The position numbers were made by a program, and so were the translations under genes. From Chitinibacter tainanensis DSM 15459 (GTDB lineage: Bacteria; Pseudomonadota; Gammaproteobacteria; Burkholderiales; Chitinibacteraceae), in contig NZ_KE386953.1 of NCBI RefSeq assembly GCF_000429785.1, positions 62,001 through 126,000 of the forward strand: a stretch of DNA of 64,000 nucleotides. The letters run 5' to 3'. Positions within the stretch are counted from its first letter, which is position 1. Every line of letters begins with the position of its first letter. Under the pieces are notes generated by a model. The model was not told where the DNA came from. It made no database searches and saw nothing but the letters and a program-made list of their open reading frames with translations. Of the stretch, positions 48,281 through 56,930 are shown piece after piece.

Positions 48281-49729
48281 TTACTCCAGATCACTATTCC
48301 AGCCATCCGGACGCATCAGCGCATTATCAAAACGCGAGTACATGCCCTGAAAGACCAGCGGAATCCGCCCTACCGGGCCATTCCGGTGCTTACCTAAAAT
48401 GCACTCCGCCAAGCCTTTGTGCGGGCTGTCGGGGTTGTAGTATTCATCGCGGTACATAAACATGATCAAGTCCGCATCCTGCTCGATCGCCCCGGATTCA
48501 CGCAAATCGGACATCATCGGGCGTTTGTCGGTACGCTGCTCGACCGAACGCGACAGCTGCGAGAGCGCAATAATCGGGCATTTCAGCTCGCGGGCCAGAC
48601 CTTTGAGCGAACGCGAAATCTCGCCCAGCTCGGTGGCACGGTTTTGGTCTTTCGCGCCCGCGCGGCCGGCCATCAGCTGCAAGTAGTCGATCACAATCAA
48701 GCCCAATTGACCGCCACATTGGCGCGCCAAGCGGCGCGCACGGGTGCGCACATCCAGTGCGGTCAGCGCACCGGTTTCCTCAATAAACAGTGGCGCTTCC
48801 GAGAGCTTGCCCACGGCGTGGGTGAGCTTGAGCCAATCTTCATCCTCAAAGCGGCCGGTTTTGAGCTTATGCATATCGATTTTGCCCACCGAACCCACCA
48901 TCCGCATCGCCAACTGGGCCGCGCCCATCTCGAGCGAGAAAATCGCCACCGGCAGCTTGCTATGAATGGCCACATTCTCGGCAATATTGACCGAAAACGC
49001 CGTTTTACCCATCGAAGGCCGGCCGGCCACAATAATCAGATCGCCGCCCTGCAGGCCGGACGTCATTTTATCCAGATCGATAAAGCCAGTTGGCGTGCCG
49101 GTGACTTCAGACGGGTTTTCTTGCTGATACAGATAATCGATGCGCTCGACGATTTCTTTCAGAATCGGCGGCATGGTATGAAAACCCTGCTGCCCTTTGG
49201 CCGATTGCTCGGCAATCTGGAACACCTTGGATTCTGCTTCATCGAGCAGCTCTTTGGCATCGCGCCCATTCGGGAAATAAGTGGCGTCAGCAATATCGGT
49301 GGCCACACTGGCCAGCTGGCGCAGCACCGATTTCTCGCGCACGATTTCGGCGTAGCGCCGGATATTGGCCGCGCTAGGCGTGTTTTGCACCAGAGAGCCC
49401 AAGTACGACAGCCCGCCCACGTAGGTCAGATCGTTGGTGGTATCGAGCGATTCTTTAACCGTAATCACATCAGCCGGGCGGTTGTGCTCAATGAGCTTGA
49501 TAATCGCCTGAAAGATCCGCCGATGGTCTTCGCGATAAAAATCCTGTTCAGTCAGGATATCGGCGATCCGGTCAAAGGCGGTGTTTTCCAGCATCAAACC
49601 ACCAAGCACCGATTGTTCGGCCTCGACCGAATGCGGGGGCATCCGGAAGTTGGCGGTTTCATCCACCGGGGCCGGCTGACGGTAATCGGCTTGCGTGTCG
49701 TGTTCTAGCTCGGTAGGATATTCGTTCAT
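48281..49729 (-). CDS. dnaB: Replicative DNA helicase DnaB
   Basis: The 482-residue hexameric fork helicase has an N-terminal helical domain (MPPHSVEAEQSVLGGLML) and a C-terminal RecA-like ATPase with GRPSMGKTAFSVNI (Walker A), LIVIDYLQLM (Walker B) and ALSQLSRSVEQR (motif H4, arginine finger region). There is no intein. The ATG at 49729 (MNEYPTELEHD) is used. It is divergent from ratA across about 108 bases. Confidence 0.98.
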   Translation of the reverse strand: MNEYPTELEHDTQADYRQPAPVDETANFRMPPHSVEAEQSVLGGLMLENTAFDRIADILTEQDFYREDHRRIFQAIIKLIEHNRPADVITVKESLDTTNDLTYVGGLSYLGSLVQNTPSAANIRRYAEIVREKSVLRQLASVATDIADATYFPNGRDAKELLDEAESKVFQIAEQSAKGQQGFHTMPPILKEIVERIDYLYQQENPSEVTGTPTGFIDLDKMTSGLQGGDLIIVAGRPSMGKTAFSVNIAENVAIHSKLPVAIFSLEMGAAQLAMRMVGSVGKIDMHKLKTGRFEDEDWLKLTHAVGKLSEAPLFIEETGALTALDVRTRARRLARQCGGQLGLIVIDYLQLMAGRAGAKDQNRATELGEISRSLKGLARELKCPIIALSQLSRSVEQRTDKRPMMSDLRESGAIEQDADLIMFMYRDEYYNPDSPHKGLAECILGKHRNGPVGRIPLVFQGMYSRFDNALMRPDGWNSDLE

Positions 49730-49837
49730 TTTCACTCTATGGCGACAAAACGCGGCCTGATTTCCAGCTCCGCGCGACATCGGTTAGCACCTGCTGCTGC
49801 GAGCCGTGTATTTTACCCCGCCAGCCCATTGATGACC

Positions 49838-50266
49838 ATGCAGTCCATTCGTAAAACCGTCCTTGTCCCCCACTCCGCCGCCCAGATGTATGAATTGGTT
49901 GACCGGGTGGAAGATTACCCGCGGTTTTTACCCTGGTGTGGCGGCGTAGAAGTGCATGAACGCAGCGAAACGGTACTCGATGTCACCGTGCGGATCGAAT
50001 TTTTGAAAGTCAGCACGTTCTTTCGCACGCGGGATACCAAAACCGAAAACGAAATCGTCATGCATTTTGTCGACGGCCCTTTCAAAGCCCTCACCGGCAT
50101 CTGGCGCTTTCAACCGCTGATGGAAGACGCCTGCAAAATCGAGTTCGAGCTCGATTACGAATTTTCCAGCCGCACCCTCGACGCCGTGATCGGCCCGGTG
50201 TTTGGCAAGATCACCAGCACTTTTGTCGATGCTTTTGTGAAAGAAGCCGACCGCAAATACGGATAA
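49838..50266 (+). CDS. ratA: RatA/Coq10-family SRPBCC protein
   Basis: The 142-residue START-like protein begins MQSIRKTVLVPHSAAQMYELV and contains VEDYPRFLPWCGGV, hallmarks of the Coq10/RatA family. Homologues bind ubiquinone or lipids; the E. coli member was proposed to be a ribosome-association toxin, but that is not a general property. rnfH follows after three bases, the widespread ratA-rnfH pair. The ATG at 49838 is preferred; a start at 49832 differs by two residues. Confidence 0.95.
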   Translation: MQSIRKTVLVPHSAAQMYELVDRVEDYPRFLPWCGGVEVHERSETVLDVTVRIEFLKVSTFFRTRDTKTENEIVMHFVDGPFKALTGIWRFQPLMEDACKIEFELDYEFSSRTLDAVIGPVFGKITSTFVDAFVKEADRKYG

Positions 50267-50269
50267 ACA

Positions 50270-50575
50270 ATGAGCCAAATTACCGTCGAGGTGGTCTACG
50301 CCACCGCCAGCAAACAAAAACTGTTGAGCCTCAAAGTGCCCACTGGCACCACCGCCCAACAGGCGATCGAACAATCCGGCATCTTGGCCGAGTTTCCCGA
50401 GATCGATTTAACGCAGCAGAAGATCGGCATTTTCGCCAAAGCAGTCAAACTCGATACTATTTTGCGGGAAAAAGATCGGGTCGAGATCTACCGGCCATTG
50501 ATTGCAGACCCAAAAGAAGTACGTCGTCAGCGGGCGGCAGAAGGAAAAGTTATGAAGAAAGGCGGTGGGGAGTAA
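50270..50575 (+). CDS. rnfH: RnfH-family protein (RatB-like)
   Basis: The 101-residue ubiquitin-fold protein matches UPF0125: ITVEVVYATASKQ, GTTAQQAIEQSGIL, IGIFAKAVKLDTILREKDRVEIYRPLIADPKEVRRQRA. Its biochemical role is unproven; it is named for co-occurrence with rnf genes, and rnfC does follow here. It is tightly spaced after ratA. Confidence 0.95.
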   Translation: MSQITVEVVYATASKQKLLSLKVPTGTTAQQAIEQSGILAEFPEIDLTQQKIGIFAKAVKLDTILREKDRVEIYRPLIADPKEVRRQRAAEGKVMKKGGGE

Positions 50576-50684
50576 ACCGCCAACTGCGGTGATTTGTACA
50601 ACACCTGACAGGTATTAACAGGACAAGACAGGGAATACACCCTAATATTCGGGTTTTCCCGTACAGTGTTTTACCTGTTGCGTC

Positions 50685-52034
50685 ATGTTTGCCAAAGTTT
50701 TTCGGGCGTTTAAGCCTTTTTCCAGCCCGCAGCAACTTGAGTTCCTTACCCAAGCCAATCCACATTGGCATGCTGAAAAGAACTGGCGTGGGGGCATAAA
50801 ACTCCCCGGCAATAAACAACTAACCCGTAACAAGGCCATCACCCGCTTGCGCCCAGGGCAGGCGCTTTTGCGGATTCCCCTTGGCACCCAAGACCCCAGT
50901 ACCGTGCAGGTCCACATTGGGCAGCGCGTACTCAAACAGCAAGCACTCAGCCATTCTGACCAAGTTCCTTGGTGTCATGCCCCCACTTCAGGTCATATTG
51001 TACGGATTATCAACGGCCATAACGCCAATGGCATACCGCAGCTGCTAGTTGAATTGCAAGCTGACGGCCTTGATATCGGACTACCTGAATCAGTACCTCC
51101 GAGACCTAGTCGCGAACAATTGCCGCAGTTTTTACATGAAATGGGAATTGTTGGCATGGGAGGCGCAGGGTTTTCCGCCGGAAAAAAAGTCTCGCTGCTG
51201 GATGATGTCCGCTTCTTATTGATTAATGGGGTTGAATGCGAACCCTATATCACTGCTGATGATCGACTCATGCGTGAACGCGCGATGGAAATAGTGCGCG
51301 GCCTTACCCAATTGGCGCAAATTATTCAGCCACGCTATATCCGCATTGGCATTGAAAGCAATAAACCTAAAGCCATTCAAGCGATGCAGCTTGCCTGCCA
51401 GGCAGCCAGCACGGCGATCGACGTTGTGACGGTACCCACGATTTATCCCGCCGGCAGCCAGCAATCACTGATCAAGTCGCTCACCAATATCCAAATGCAA
51501 GCCGGACAACATCCTAATCAACACGGGATTTTGGTTTTAAATGTGGCCACACTGTATGCGATTGGACAGGCCCTACTCTATGGTCAGCCGCTGACTCATC
51601 GTGTCGTCACCTTAACTGGCGACATTCAACGGCCATGCAATCTAGAAGTACCACTGGGCACCACCTTGAGTCAGTTGCTGCACAAAGTCAAACCACGCAA
51701 TCCGCAATATCGGGTGTGGCAAGGCGGGCCCATGATGGGCAGCTGGCAGGATGATCTCAGTAGTGTGATTGGCAAAACCAATAGTTGCATCGTTATCCAT
51801 AGCCAAGCCATTACTCCGCAAGCAGAGCTACCCTGTATCCGCTGTGCGCGTTGTGTCGATGCCTGTCCGGCGCAGCTACAACCGGTCGAGCTTTATCGTG
51901 CCATTCAGCAGCAGGACCAGCAGCGAATTCAGCAACATCGCCTCGGCGCCTGTATCGAATGTGGCGCTTGTAGCAGCGTGTGCCCAAGCCATATCCCACT
52001 TCGCGACACCTTCCGCCAGCAAAAACGCCGATGA
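50685..52034 (+). CDS. rnfC: Electron transport complex subunit RnfC
   Basis: The 449-residue peripheral subunit takes electrons from NADH into the Rnf complex. It has the GHIVRIINGHN barrel-like N-terminal domain, the NADH/FMN-binding core (GMGGAGFSAGKKV, LINGVECEPYITADDRLM, the VFAKAxx-less Rnf form) and two 4Fe-4S clusters near the C terminus, CIRCARCVDACP and CIECGACSSVCP. The long Ala/Lys C-terminal repeat of gammaproteobacterial RnfC is absent. Its stop overlaps the rnfD start (ATGA). Confidence 0.93.
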   Translation: MFAKVFRAFKPFSSPQQLEFLTQANPHWHAEKNWRGGIKLPGNKQLTRNKAITRLRPGQALLRIPLGTQDPSTVQVHIGQRVLKQQALSHSDQVPWCHAPTSGHIVRIINGHNANGIPQLLVELQADGLDIGLPESVPPRPSREQLPQFLHEMGIVGMGGAGFSAGKKVSLLDDVRFLLINGVECEPYITADDRLMRERAMEIVRGLTQLAQIIQPRYIRIGIESNKPKAIQAMQLACQAASTAIDVVTVPTIYPAGSQQSLIKSLTNIQMQAGQHPNQHGILVLNVATLYAIGQALLYGQPLTHRVVTLTGDIQRPCNLEVPLGTTLSQLLHKVKPRNPQYRVWQGGPMMGSWQDDLSSVIGKTNSCIVIHSQAITPQAELPCIRCARCVDACPAQLQPVELYRAIQQQDQQRIQQHRLGACIECGACSSVCPSHIPLRDTFRQQKRR

Positions 52035-52948
52035 ATAGTGCCCTCACCTTACCTCGGCTGATGTTACTGGTATCTGCCTGCCTGCTACCTGGGATGCTAC
52101 ATTTCACCATGGAATGGGGTTTGATTGTCCCAGTCCAACTACTCTGGTGCTGTAGTTGCTGTGCATTTGTGGAATGGTTATGCAATCAATGGCTGAAACT
52201 GCACACGGCGCCATTAAGCAATTTCAGCTGGCTGGTAACAGGGATGTTGCTCGCCAAATCCCTCCCCCCTTTTACCCCAGCCCCGTATTGCTTGGGCGCA
52301 GCCTTCATTGCCGTTGGACTGGTGAAGTATGGCGCCGGTGGCCTTGGGAAAAACCGGCTTAATCCAGCCATGGTCGCCCTCGCCGTAATGGCACTGTGTT
52401 TTTACCAACCACTTCATCAAAGCGGTGAGATGAATGCCTCGTATATCCGCACGCTGCCGTGGCAGGAAGTACTTCTGCACTTTTTCAGCACCTCACTACC
52501 GAGCTTACCTGATGGGATGAGCTCAGCTACACCCTTAACACGTGGCAATTCGGCTGGGGCCTACAGCTGGAGCTGGCTGAGTTTCGCGTTTGGAGGATTG
52601 ATTTTGGCTCGGCTGAAAATCATCCGCCTAGAGATTCCTGTGGCTATTTTGCTGAGCTATGTCACTTTCGAATTATTGATGGGTCATAGCTTGTGGCAGG
52701 CCTGCCAGCGATTTGGCTTGGGGGGGCTAGTCTTTGCGGCATTCTTTATCGCTACCGACCCAGTCACCAGCCCGCTCAGCCAGCTAGGGCGTTGGATTTA
52801 TGGTGGCTTGATTGGCGCCATTGTCAGTCTGGCCCGCTGCAATGGCTTATACCCGGACGGGATCGCCTTCGCCATTTTGGCAGGCAATCTCATCACCCCG
52901 CATCTCGATCAGTGGCTCTGGCGCTGGCAAAACCGCCAAACAGCCTGA
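52031..52948 (+). CDS. rnfD: Electron transport complex subunit RnfD
   Basis: The 305-residue integral membrane subunit has about eight to nine hydrophobic segments and the flavin-attachment motif in DGMSSATPLTRG, where the Thr would carry covalent FMN. It is somewhat shorter than the usual 340-350 residues. The ATG overlaps the rnfC stop by four bases, so the two are translationally coupled. No rnfA, rnfB, rnfG or rnfE follows; the next gene is on the other strand. Confidence 0.9.
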   Translation: MNSALTLPRLMLLVSACLLPGMLHFTMEWGLIVPVQLLWCCSCCAFVEWLCNQWLKLHTAPLSNFSWLVTGMLLAKSLPPFTPAPYCLGAAFIAVGLVKYGAGGLGKNRLNPAMVALAVMALCFYQPLHQSGEMNASYIRTLPWQEVLLHFFSTSLPSLPDGMSSATPLTRGNSAGAYSWSWLSFAFGGLILARLKIIRLEIPVAILLSYVTFELLMGHSLWQACQRFGLGGLVFAAFFIATDPVTSPLSQLGRWIYGGLIGAIVSLARCNGLYPDGIAFAILAGNLITPHLDQWLWRWQNRQTA

Positions 52949-52975
52949 ACGTACCCTACTACGCCCGCCACCTGA

Positions 52976-53446
52976 TTACCCTAGACGCCCGCTCGCCGCC
53001 ATTTCACGAATGGTGATGACGGTATCCAGATCCATTTGCTGCCACGCAGATTGCAGATAGCGCAGGTATTTTTCCAGCTCGGGATCGGGATCATCGGGAT
53101 GTGGAGTTTCATAAATAAAGCGCACGAATAGTGCGCCGCTTTCCGGCTCTTCGATTTTCATCCACATCTGCCCACCCAAATGTTTGGCGCTGGGCTGGGT
53201 GTCGTAATGCACAGATTCTTCATGCTGGTAAGCGATGTGGTCGAGCACTTCTAGCTGTCCCATCACCACACGGCGCTGTAGGCCGTGGGCGCTGCGTTGC
53301 AGCACTTCGCTTTCATCGATGTGCTCAACAAACTCCATGGGCGACTCAGCACGCAGCACCAGCCCTTGCCAGAGCTGATTGCGCGTCAGCAGCAGCGGAC
53401 CGGGTTGTTGCAGATCGTTGATTTGCACCAGATGTTCAAAACGCAT
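52976..53446 (-). CDS. SRPBCC-fold protein, DUF1857 (AtaL-like)
   Basis: The 156-residue protein begins MRFEHLVQINDLQQPG and has LTRNQLWQGLVLRAESPMEFVEHID, the pattern of the AtaL-like/DUF1857 branch of the START/SRPBCC superfamily, which forms a hydrophobic ligand cavity. No signal peptide is present. Its C terminus (YLRYLQSAWQQMDLDTVITIREMA) is the closing helix. The ligand is unknown. It converges with rnfD. Confidence 0.85.
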   Translation of the reverse strand: MRFEHLVQINDLQQPGPLLLTRNQLWQGLVLRAESPMEFVEHIDESEVLQRSAHGLQRRVVMGQLEVLDHIAYQHEESVHYDTQPSAKHLGGQMWMKIEEPESGALFVRFIYETPHPDDPDPELEKYLRYLQSAWQQMDLDTVITIREMAASGRLG

Positions 53447-53509
53447 GACCTATCCTCTGCTGAAAAAGGCGGCATTATACAAAAAGCCGCCGAGCGCCCC
53501 AAGCCTAGA

Positions 53510-54280
53510 CTACAGCGCCTGGAAATCAATTTCACCGACATGGTTAAAGACATAGTCGGGCTTGTAGGGAAATTCATCCAGCATCGGCATGGTCGTAACC
53601 CCCGAAAGCACCAGCGCGGTTTTCATGCCAGCTTCCATGCCACCCACAATGTCGGTATCCATTCGATCGCCCACCATCACACATTCTTCCGGGTGCACAC
53701 CCAGTTTGCGGCTGGCCAACATCATCATCAGCGCATTGGGTTTGCCGACGATATAGGGTTTTTTGCCGGTGGCAGCTGAAATCGCCGCCAAAATCGTGCC
53801 GGCTGCCGGCTCATTACCGCCCTCCACCGGATCGATCATATCGGGATTGGTACCGATAAATTTGGCGCCATGATCAATAAAACGCACGGCTTTCTTTAGC
53901 TGCTCGAAGCTAAAAGTCGACGATTTGGCGACGACCACATAATCGGGATTGGATTCGGAAATCGAAAACCCAACGTTGTACAGCTCATTGATCAGGCCAC
54001 CGCCGCCAATCACATACACCTTGGCGCGCTCTTTTTGCTGACGCAAAAACATCGCCGTGGCCATCGCACTGGTGATGAAATTATCTTCCGTCAGGCCATG
54101 AACCCCCAAAGATTCGAGTTTGAGCTTCAAATCCAGCGGGGTTTGCTCGGCATTGTTGGTCAGAAACAAAAACGGCGTTTTGGCCGCCAGCAAGCGTTGC
54201 ACAAACTCATTGGCACCGGGAATCAGCTGCTTACCGCGGTAAATCACGCCATCCATATCGGAAATTACACTGGTCACCAT
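53510..54280 (-). CDS. HAD-superfamily IIA phosphatase, NagD-like
   Basis: The 256-residue enzyme has DMDGVIYRG (nucleophile Asp8, acid Asp10), FLTNNAE (motif II), the IIA cap, GKPNALMM (Lys) and GDRMDTDIVGGMEAGMKTALVLSGV (motif IV). The layout is that of NagD/AraL/pNPPase-type sugar-phosphate or nucleotide phosphatases. The substrate cannot be assigned. A palindromic repeat lies just upstream. Confidence 0.92.
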   Translation of the reverse strand: MVTSVISDMDGVIYRGKQLIPGANEFVQRLLAAKTPFLFLTNNAEQTPLDLKLKLESLGVHGLTEDNFITSAMATAMFLRQQKERAKVYVIGGGGLINELYNVGFSISESNPDYVVVAKSSTFSFEQLKKAVRFIDHGAKFIGTNPDMIDPVEGGNEPAAGTILAAISAATGKKPYIVGKPNALMMMLASRKLGVHPEECVMVGDRMDTDIVGGMEAGMKTALVLSGVTTMPMLDEFPYKPDYVFNHVGEIDFQAL

Positions 54281-54294
54281 CGGGCATCCTCTTG

Positions 54295-54343
54295 GGGTAT
54301 TGAGCTAGAGACTAATTAAAATAAGGCTTACCGGGCAATACAT
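54295..54343. repeat. 49-bp palindromic repeat, copy 9
   Basis: It begins GGGTATTG and ends GGGCAATACAT, exactly 49 bases. Positions 25-36 (AAATAAGGCTTA) are identical in sequence and register to the copy at 55608-55656. It lies between two minus-strand genes rather than convergent ones. Confidence 0.75.
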
Positions 54344-54351
54344 CAATCAAC

Positions 54352-54666
54352 TTAGCGCGGCAAGGCGGGGTATTTTTGGGCATTTAACTGCATTTTGTGC
54401 AAAATTGCGGCTTCCAGATCCAGCCCCACTTCGTCGGCCAAACGCAGCATATATAGCATCACATCAGCCATTTCCTGCGCCACCGGTGAGGTGGTATCCA
54501 CCGGTAAGTTTGCCGCCTCATCGGGCGTTAGCCATTGATAATGTTCAAGCAATTCGGCCATTTCCACCGACATCGCCATCACCAGATTTTTGGGGTTGTG
54601 GTAGGGGCGCCAGTCACGTTGATCGGCAAATTCGCGGGTTTTGCGCGCAAGTTCAGCTAAATTCAT
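54352..54666 (-). CDS. MazG-like nucleotide pyrophosphohydrolase
   Basis: The 104-residue all-helical protein has the MazG fold signature: FADQRDWRPYHNPKNLVMAMSVEMAELLEHYQWLT (first metal-binding EE pair) and VAQEMADVMLYMLRLADEVGLDL (second). The size and W-x-x-Y/H-x-P-K-N-L motif point to the dCTP-pyrophosphatase/RS21-C6 branch, which cleans abnormal nucleotides. Confidence 0.93.
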   Translation of the reverse strand: MNLAELARKTREFADQRDWRPYHNPKNLVMAMSVEMAELLEHYQWLTPDEAANLPVDTTSPVAQEMADVMLYMLRLADEVGLDLEAAILHKMQLNAQKYPALPR

Positions 54667-54732
54667 GCGTAAAGTCAGGACTGATTGCAGATGAATCCGT
54701 AGAATACGCCCTTCGCCTCAAGGATCACCAGC

Positions 54733-55008
54733 ATGCCAATGAAAAAATACGAACTCGAGAAGCGCAAAGCCGAAAAACTGCACAACGACCTGCACGGTGC
54801 TAGCGCCCCCAACCGCTTTGCGGCGGGCGCCGGCGGCGTTCTCGATAAAAAAGAGCAGCGCAAACTCGATCAAGCCCAAGGCTTGGTACCGTTTGCCTGC
54901 AAACTGAAACAAGATCTGGTTAGCGCCCTGCACGAGCGCTGCACCGCTGAGGGCAAAACCCTGAACGATCTGCTCGACGAGCTGCTGCGCCAAGGATTGC
55001 AAAAGTAA
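54733..55008 (+). CDS. Small basic hypothetical protein
   Basis: The 91-residue protein is highly charged (MPMKKYELEKRKAEKLHNDL) with a C-terminal helix-rich segment (LHERCTAEGKTLNDLLDELLRQGL) that resembles ribbon-helix-helix or anti-toxin-like helices without a clear match. Its stop overlaps the start of the acyltransferase gene (TAATG), so the two are co-translated. Two nearby ATGs (54733, 54739) could serve as start. Function unknown. Confidence 0.7.
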   Translation: MPMKKYELEKRKAEKLHNDLHGASAPNRFAAGAGGVLDKKEQRKLDQAQGLVPFACKLKQDLVSALHERCTAEGKTLNDLLDELLRQGLQK

Positions 55009-55586
55009 TGCGCCGCACCACCATTTTTGACACCCCGATTTTGCGCGACATTTTGCCGCCCATCAGTCGCTGGGCGCTAAAACGGCTGGGCTGGACCATT
55101 GAAGGGGAGTTTCCAGCGCTGGATAAATACGTGCTGATCGGCGCGCCGCATACCAGCAACTGGGATTTCCCGGTGGCGCTGGCGGTGTGTTTTGCTAAGC
55201 GCCAGAAAATCTACTGGATGGGTAAACATACGTTGTTTAGCGGCCCGCTCGGCCCGCTCTCGCGCTGGCTGGGTGGCATTGCCGTTGATCGCCGCCAGGC
55301 TAATTCACTGGTCGACCAGATCGTGAATGTGTACGCGCAAAGCGAACAGCTGGTGGTCGGGATACCACCCGAAGGCACGCGCAAAAAAGTCGAAAAGTGG
55401 AAAACCGGCTTTTACTACATCGCACTGGGCGCCAAGCTACCGATTGCGCTGGGCTATATCGACTTCAAGCGTAAAGCCGCGGGCTGCAGCGAGCTGTTTT
55501 ACCCCACCGGCGATATCGAGGCCGACATGGCCAAAATTCGGGCTTACTATGCGCCGGTCGTGGGCAAATATCCGGAAAATCAGTAA
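55008..55586 (+). CDS. PlsC-like acyltransferase
   Basis: The 192-residue protein carries the glycerophosphate acyltransferase motifs: HTSNWD (HX4D catalytic dyad) and IPPEGTRKK (the EGTR phosphate-binding motif). The surrounding YWMGKHTLFSGPLGPLSRWLGGIAVDRR fits the family. Short members of this type often act on lysophospholipid or lipid-A-like acceptors; the substrate is unresolved. It is coupled to the small upstream gene. Confidence 0.88.
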   Translation: MRRTTIFDTPILRDILPPISRWALKRLGWTIEGEFPALDKYVLIGAPHTSNWDFPVALAVCFAKRQKIYWMGKHTLFSGPLGPLSRWLGGIAVDRRQANSLVDQIVNVYAQSEQLVVGIPPEGTRKKVEKWKTGFYYIALGAKLPIALGYIDFKRKAAGCSELFYPTGDIEADMAKIRAYYAPVVGKYPENQ

Positions 55587-55607
55587 ACCCCACCTCGTTT
55601 AGCACAG

Positions 55608-55656
55608 GGGTATTTGCCGCTAAGCCAATCCAAATAAGGCTTAGATGGCGATACCC
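55608..55656. repeat. 49-bp palindromic repeat, copy 10
   Basis: The arms GGGTAT.TGCC..CTAAGCC and GGCTTAGATGGCGATACCC pair over about 18 bp with a few mismatches, making this one of the best double stems in the family. It lies 21 bases after the acyltransferase stop. Confidence 0.85.
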
Positions 55657-55683
55657 CATAAGTACAGCCAAACAGCAGACAAG

Positions 55684-55711
55684 AAAAAACCCGGCAGTGC
55701 CGGGTTTTTTT
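55684..55711. terminator. Bidirectional intrinsic terminator
   Basis: AAAAAACCCGGCA pairs with TGCCGGGTTTTTT, between the converging acyltransferase and cold-shock genes. Confidence 0.92.
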
Positions 55712-55733
55712 GCAACTACATGCAGACGGAGAA

Positions 55734-55937
55734 TTAAACCGGCTGGATGTTAGAAGCTTGTTTGCCTTTAGGGCCGGTAGTTACTTCGAAAGTAACTTTT
55801 TGGCCTTCAGCCAAGGTTTTGAAACCTTTAGACTGAATTTGAGAGAAGTGAGCAAACAGATCTTCGCCACCTTCATCTGGAGTGATGAAGCCGAAGCCTT
55901 TAGCGTCGTTGAACCACTTAACGGTACCTTGTGCCAT
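55734..55937 (-). CDS. Cold-shock domain protein, CspA family
   Basis: The 67-residue single-stranded nucleic acid chaperone has the five-stranded OB fold with KGFGFI (RNP1) and DLFAHFS (RNP2). AGGA lies eight bases before the ATG. It has about 225 bases of non-coding DNA upstream, room for the long 5' leader typical of cold-inducible csp mRNAs. Whether it is cold-induced cannot be told from sequence. Confidence 0.96.
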   Translation of the reverse strand: MAQGTVKWFNDAKGFGFITPDEGGEDLFAHFSQIQSKGFKTLAEGQKVTFEVTTGPKGKQASNIQPV

Positions 55938-56162
55938 TTTTTGTATCCTAAAATGCGGAATAAATAAAAAGAATGCACGACATCAAGGGAAAGCACTGCG
56001 GTACGGCCAGGCCATTACGACACACACATCCACTGCTTGAAGATCCTGCGATGCATATCTTCCCCGAGCCCTGCTGCACTGGCAAGCGTTTTTTGCAGAA
56101 AAAACACTTAATTTGAACAAAATCGCATAATTACGACGTTCACTGTCGCAAAACGGGATTTT

Positions 56163-56801
56163 TCACGCCTCAAACTGACGTTTAAATGCAGAAAACTCGT
56201 TTTTTAGCGTCACGATTTCTTCTTCCAGCGCTGCAATGCGCGCGAGCAATTCGCCACTAGCCTGTGGCGAACTCGCGACAACCGCTTCGGCCAATACCGG
56301 CTCACCACACAATAAATGCGCCCAGCGCGATTCACGGGCCCCTGGCTGACGTGGCAGCAACTGCACCAAAGCGCCGGCGCTGCGCTCGGCCAGTTCGGCC
56401 AGAAACCCCTCCAGCGCGGAAATATCGGCAAACCGATGCAGGCGCTCGCAATGGCTGCGCAATTCAGCCGCGGTTTGCGGGCCACGCAACATCAAGGTGG
56501 CCAGCACCGCCACCGACTGACTCGGCACCCCCAGCTGTGACCCAAAGCGATGGCTGTAGCGCGCCACTCGCCCCGCCAAGTGGTCGGCAATCCAACCTGC
56601 ACTTTTTAATTCATCCAGCGCGGCCAGAATCTCGCTCTCGCTCAGCTCCATCACCGGCTCACGCGCGGTTTTCTGATTACACCCGGTTTGCAGGCCGTTG
56701 AGCGAAAGCGGATAGCTATCGGGCACGGTGCGTTCTTTTTCGATCAAGACCGCTAAAATGCGGGCTTGCACTGGGCTTAGAATCTGGGTTGGGCTGCTCA
56801 T
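56163..56801 (-). CDS. YceH-family protein (DUF480)
   Basis: The 212-residue protein has two winged-helix units (LSPVQARILAVLIEKERTVPDSYPLSLNGLQTGCNQKT; GVPSQSVAVLATLMLRGPQTAAELRSHCERLH) and a C-terminal coiled coil (LLARIAALEEEIVTLKNEFSAFKRQF), matching UPF0502/YceH. No enzymatic function is established. It lies upstream of the cold-shock gene on the same strand. Confidence 0.93.
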   Translation of the reverse strand: MSSPTQILSPVQARILAVLIEKERTVPDSYPLSLNGLQTGCNQKTAREPVMELSESEILAALDELKSAGWIADHLAGRVARYSHRFGSQLGVPSQSVAVLATLMLRGPQTAAELRSHCERLHRFADISALEGFLAELAERSAGALVQLLPRQPGARESRWAHLLCGEPVLAEAVVASSPQASGELLARIAALEEEIVTLKNEFSAFKRQFEA

Positions 56802-56930
56802 ACTTGGATTTCCCCATTGGCGCGCGCCGCGCTATAACAAAGAGAATCAATCTTACGGCATGTGCCGCGCGCGTGAAACGCTCAAGCGCACACAGCCATG
56901 CCCTTTTACCCTCTTTTCGCCGGATGCCCC

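Noticed and set aside
49838-50575. ratA-rnfH as a toxin-antitoxin system
   Set aside because: RatA is a Coq10-like lipid-binding protein in most bacteria, and RnfH is not an antitoxin; the pair is a conserved housekeeping neighbourhood.
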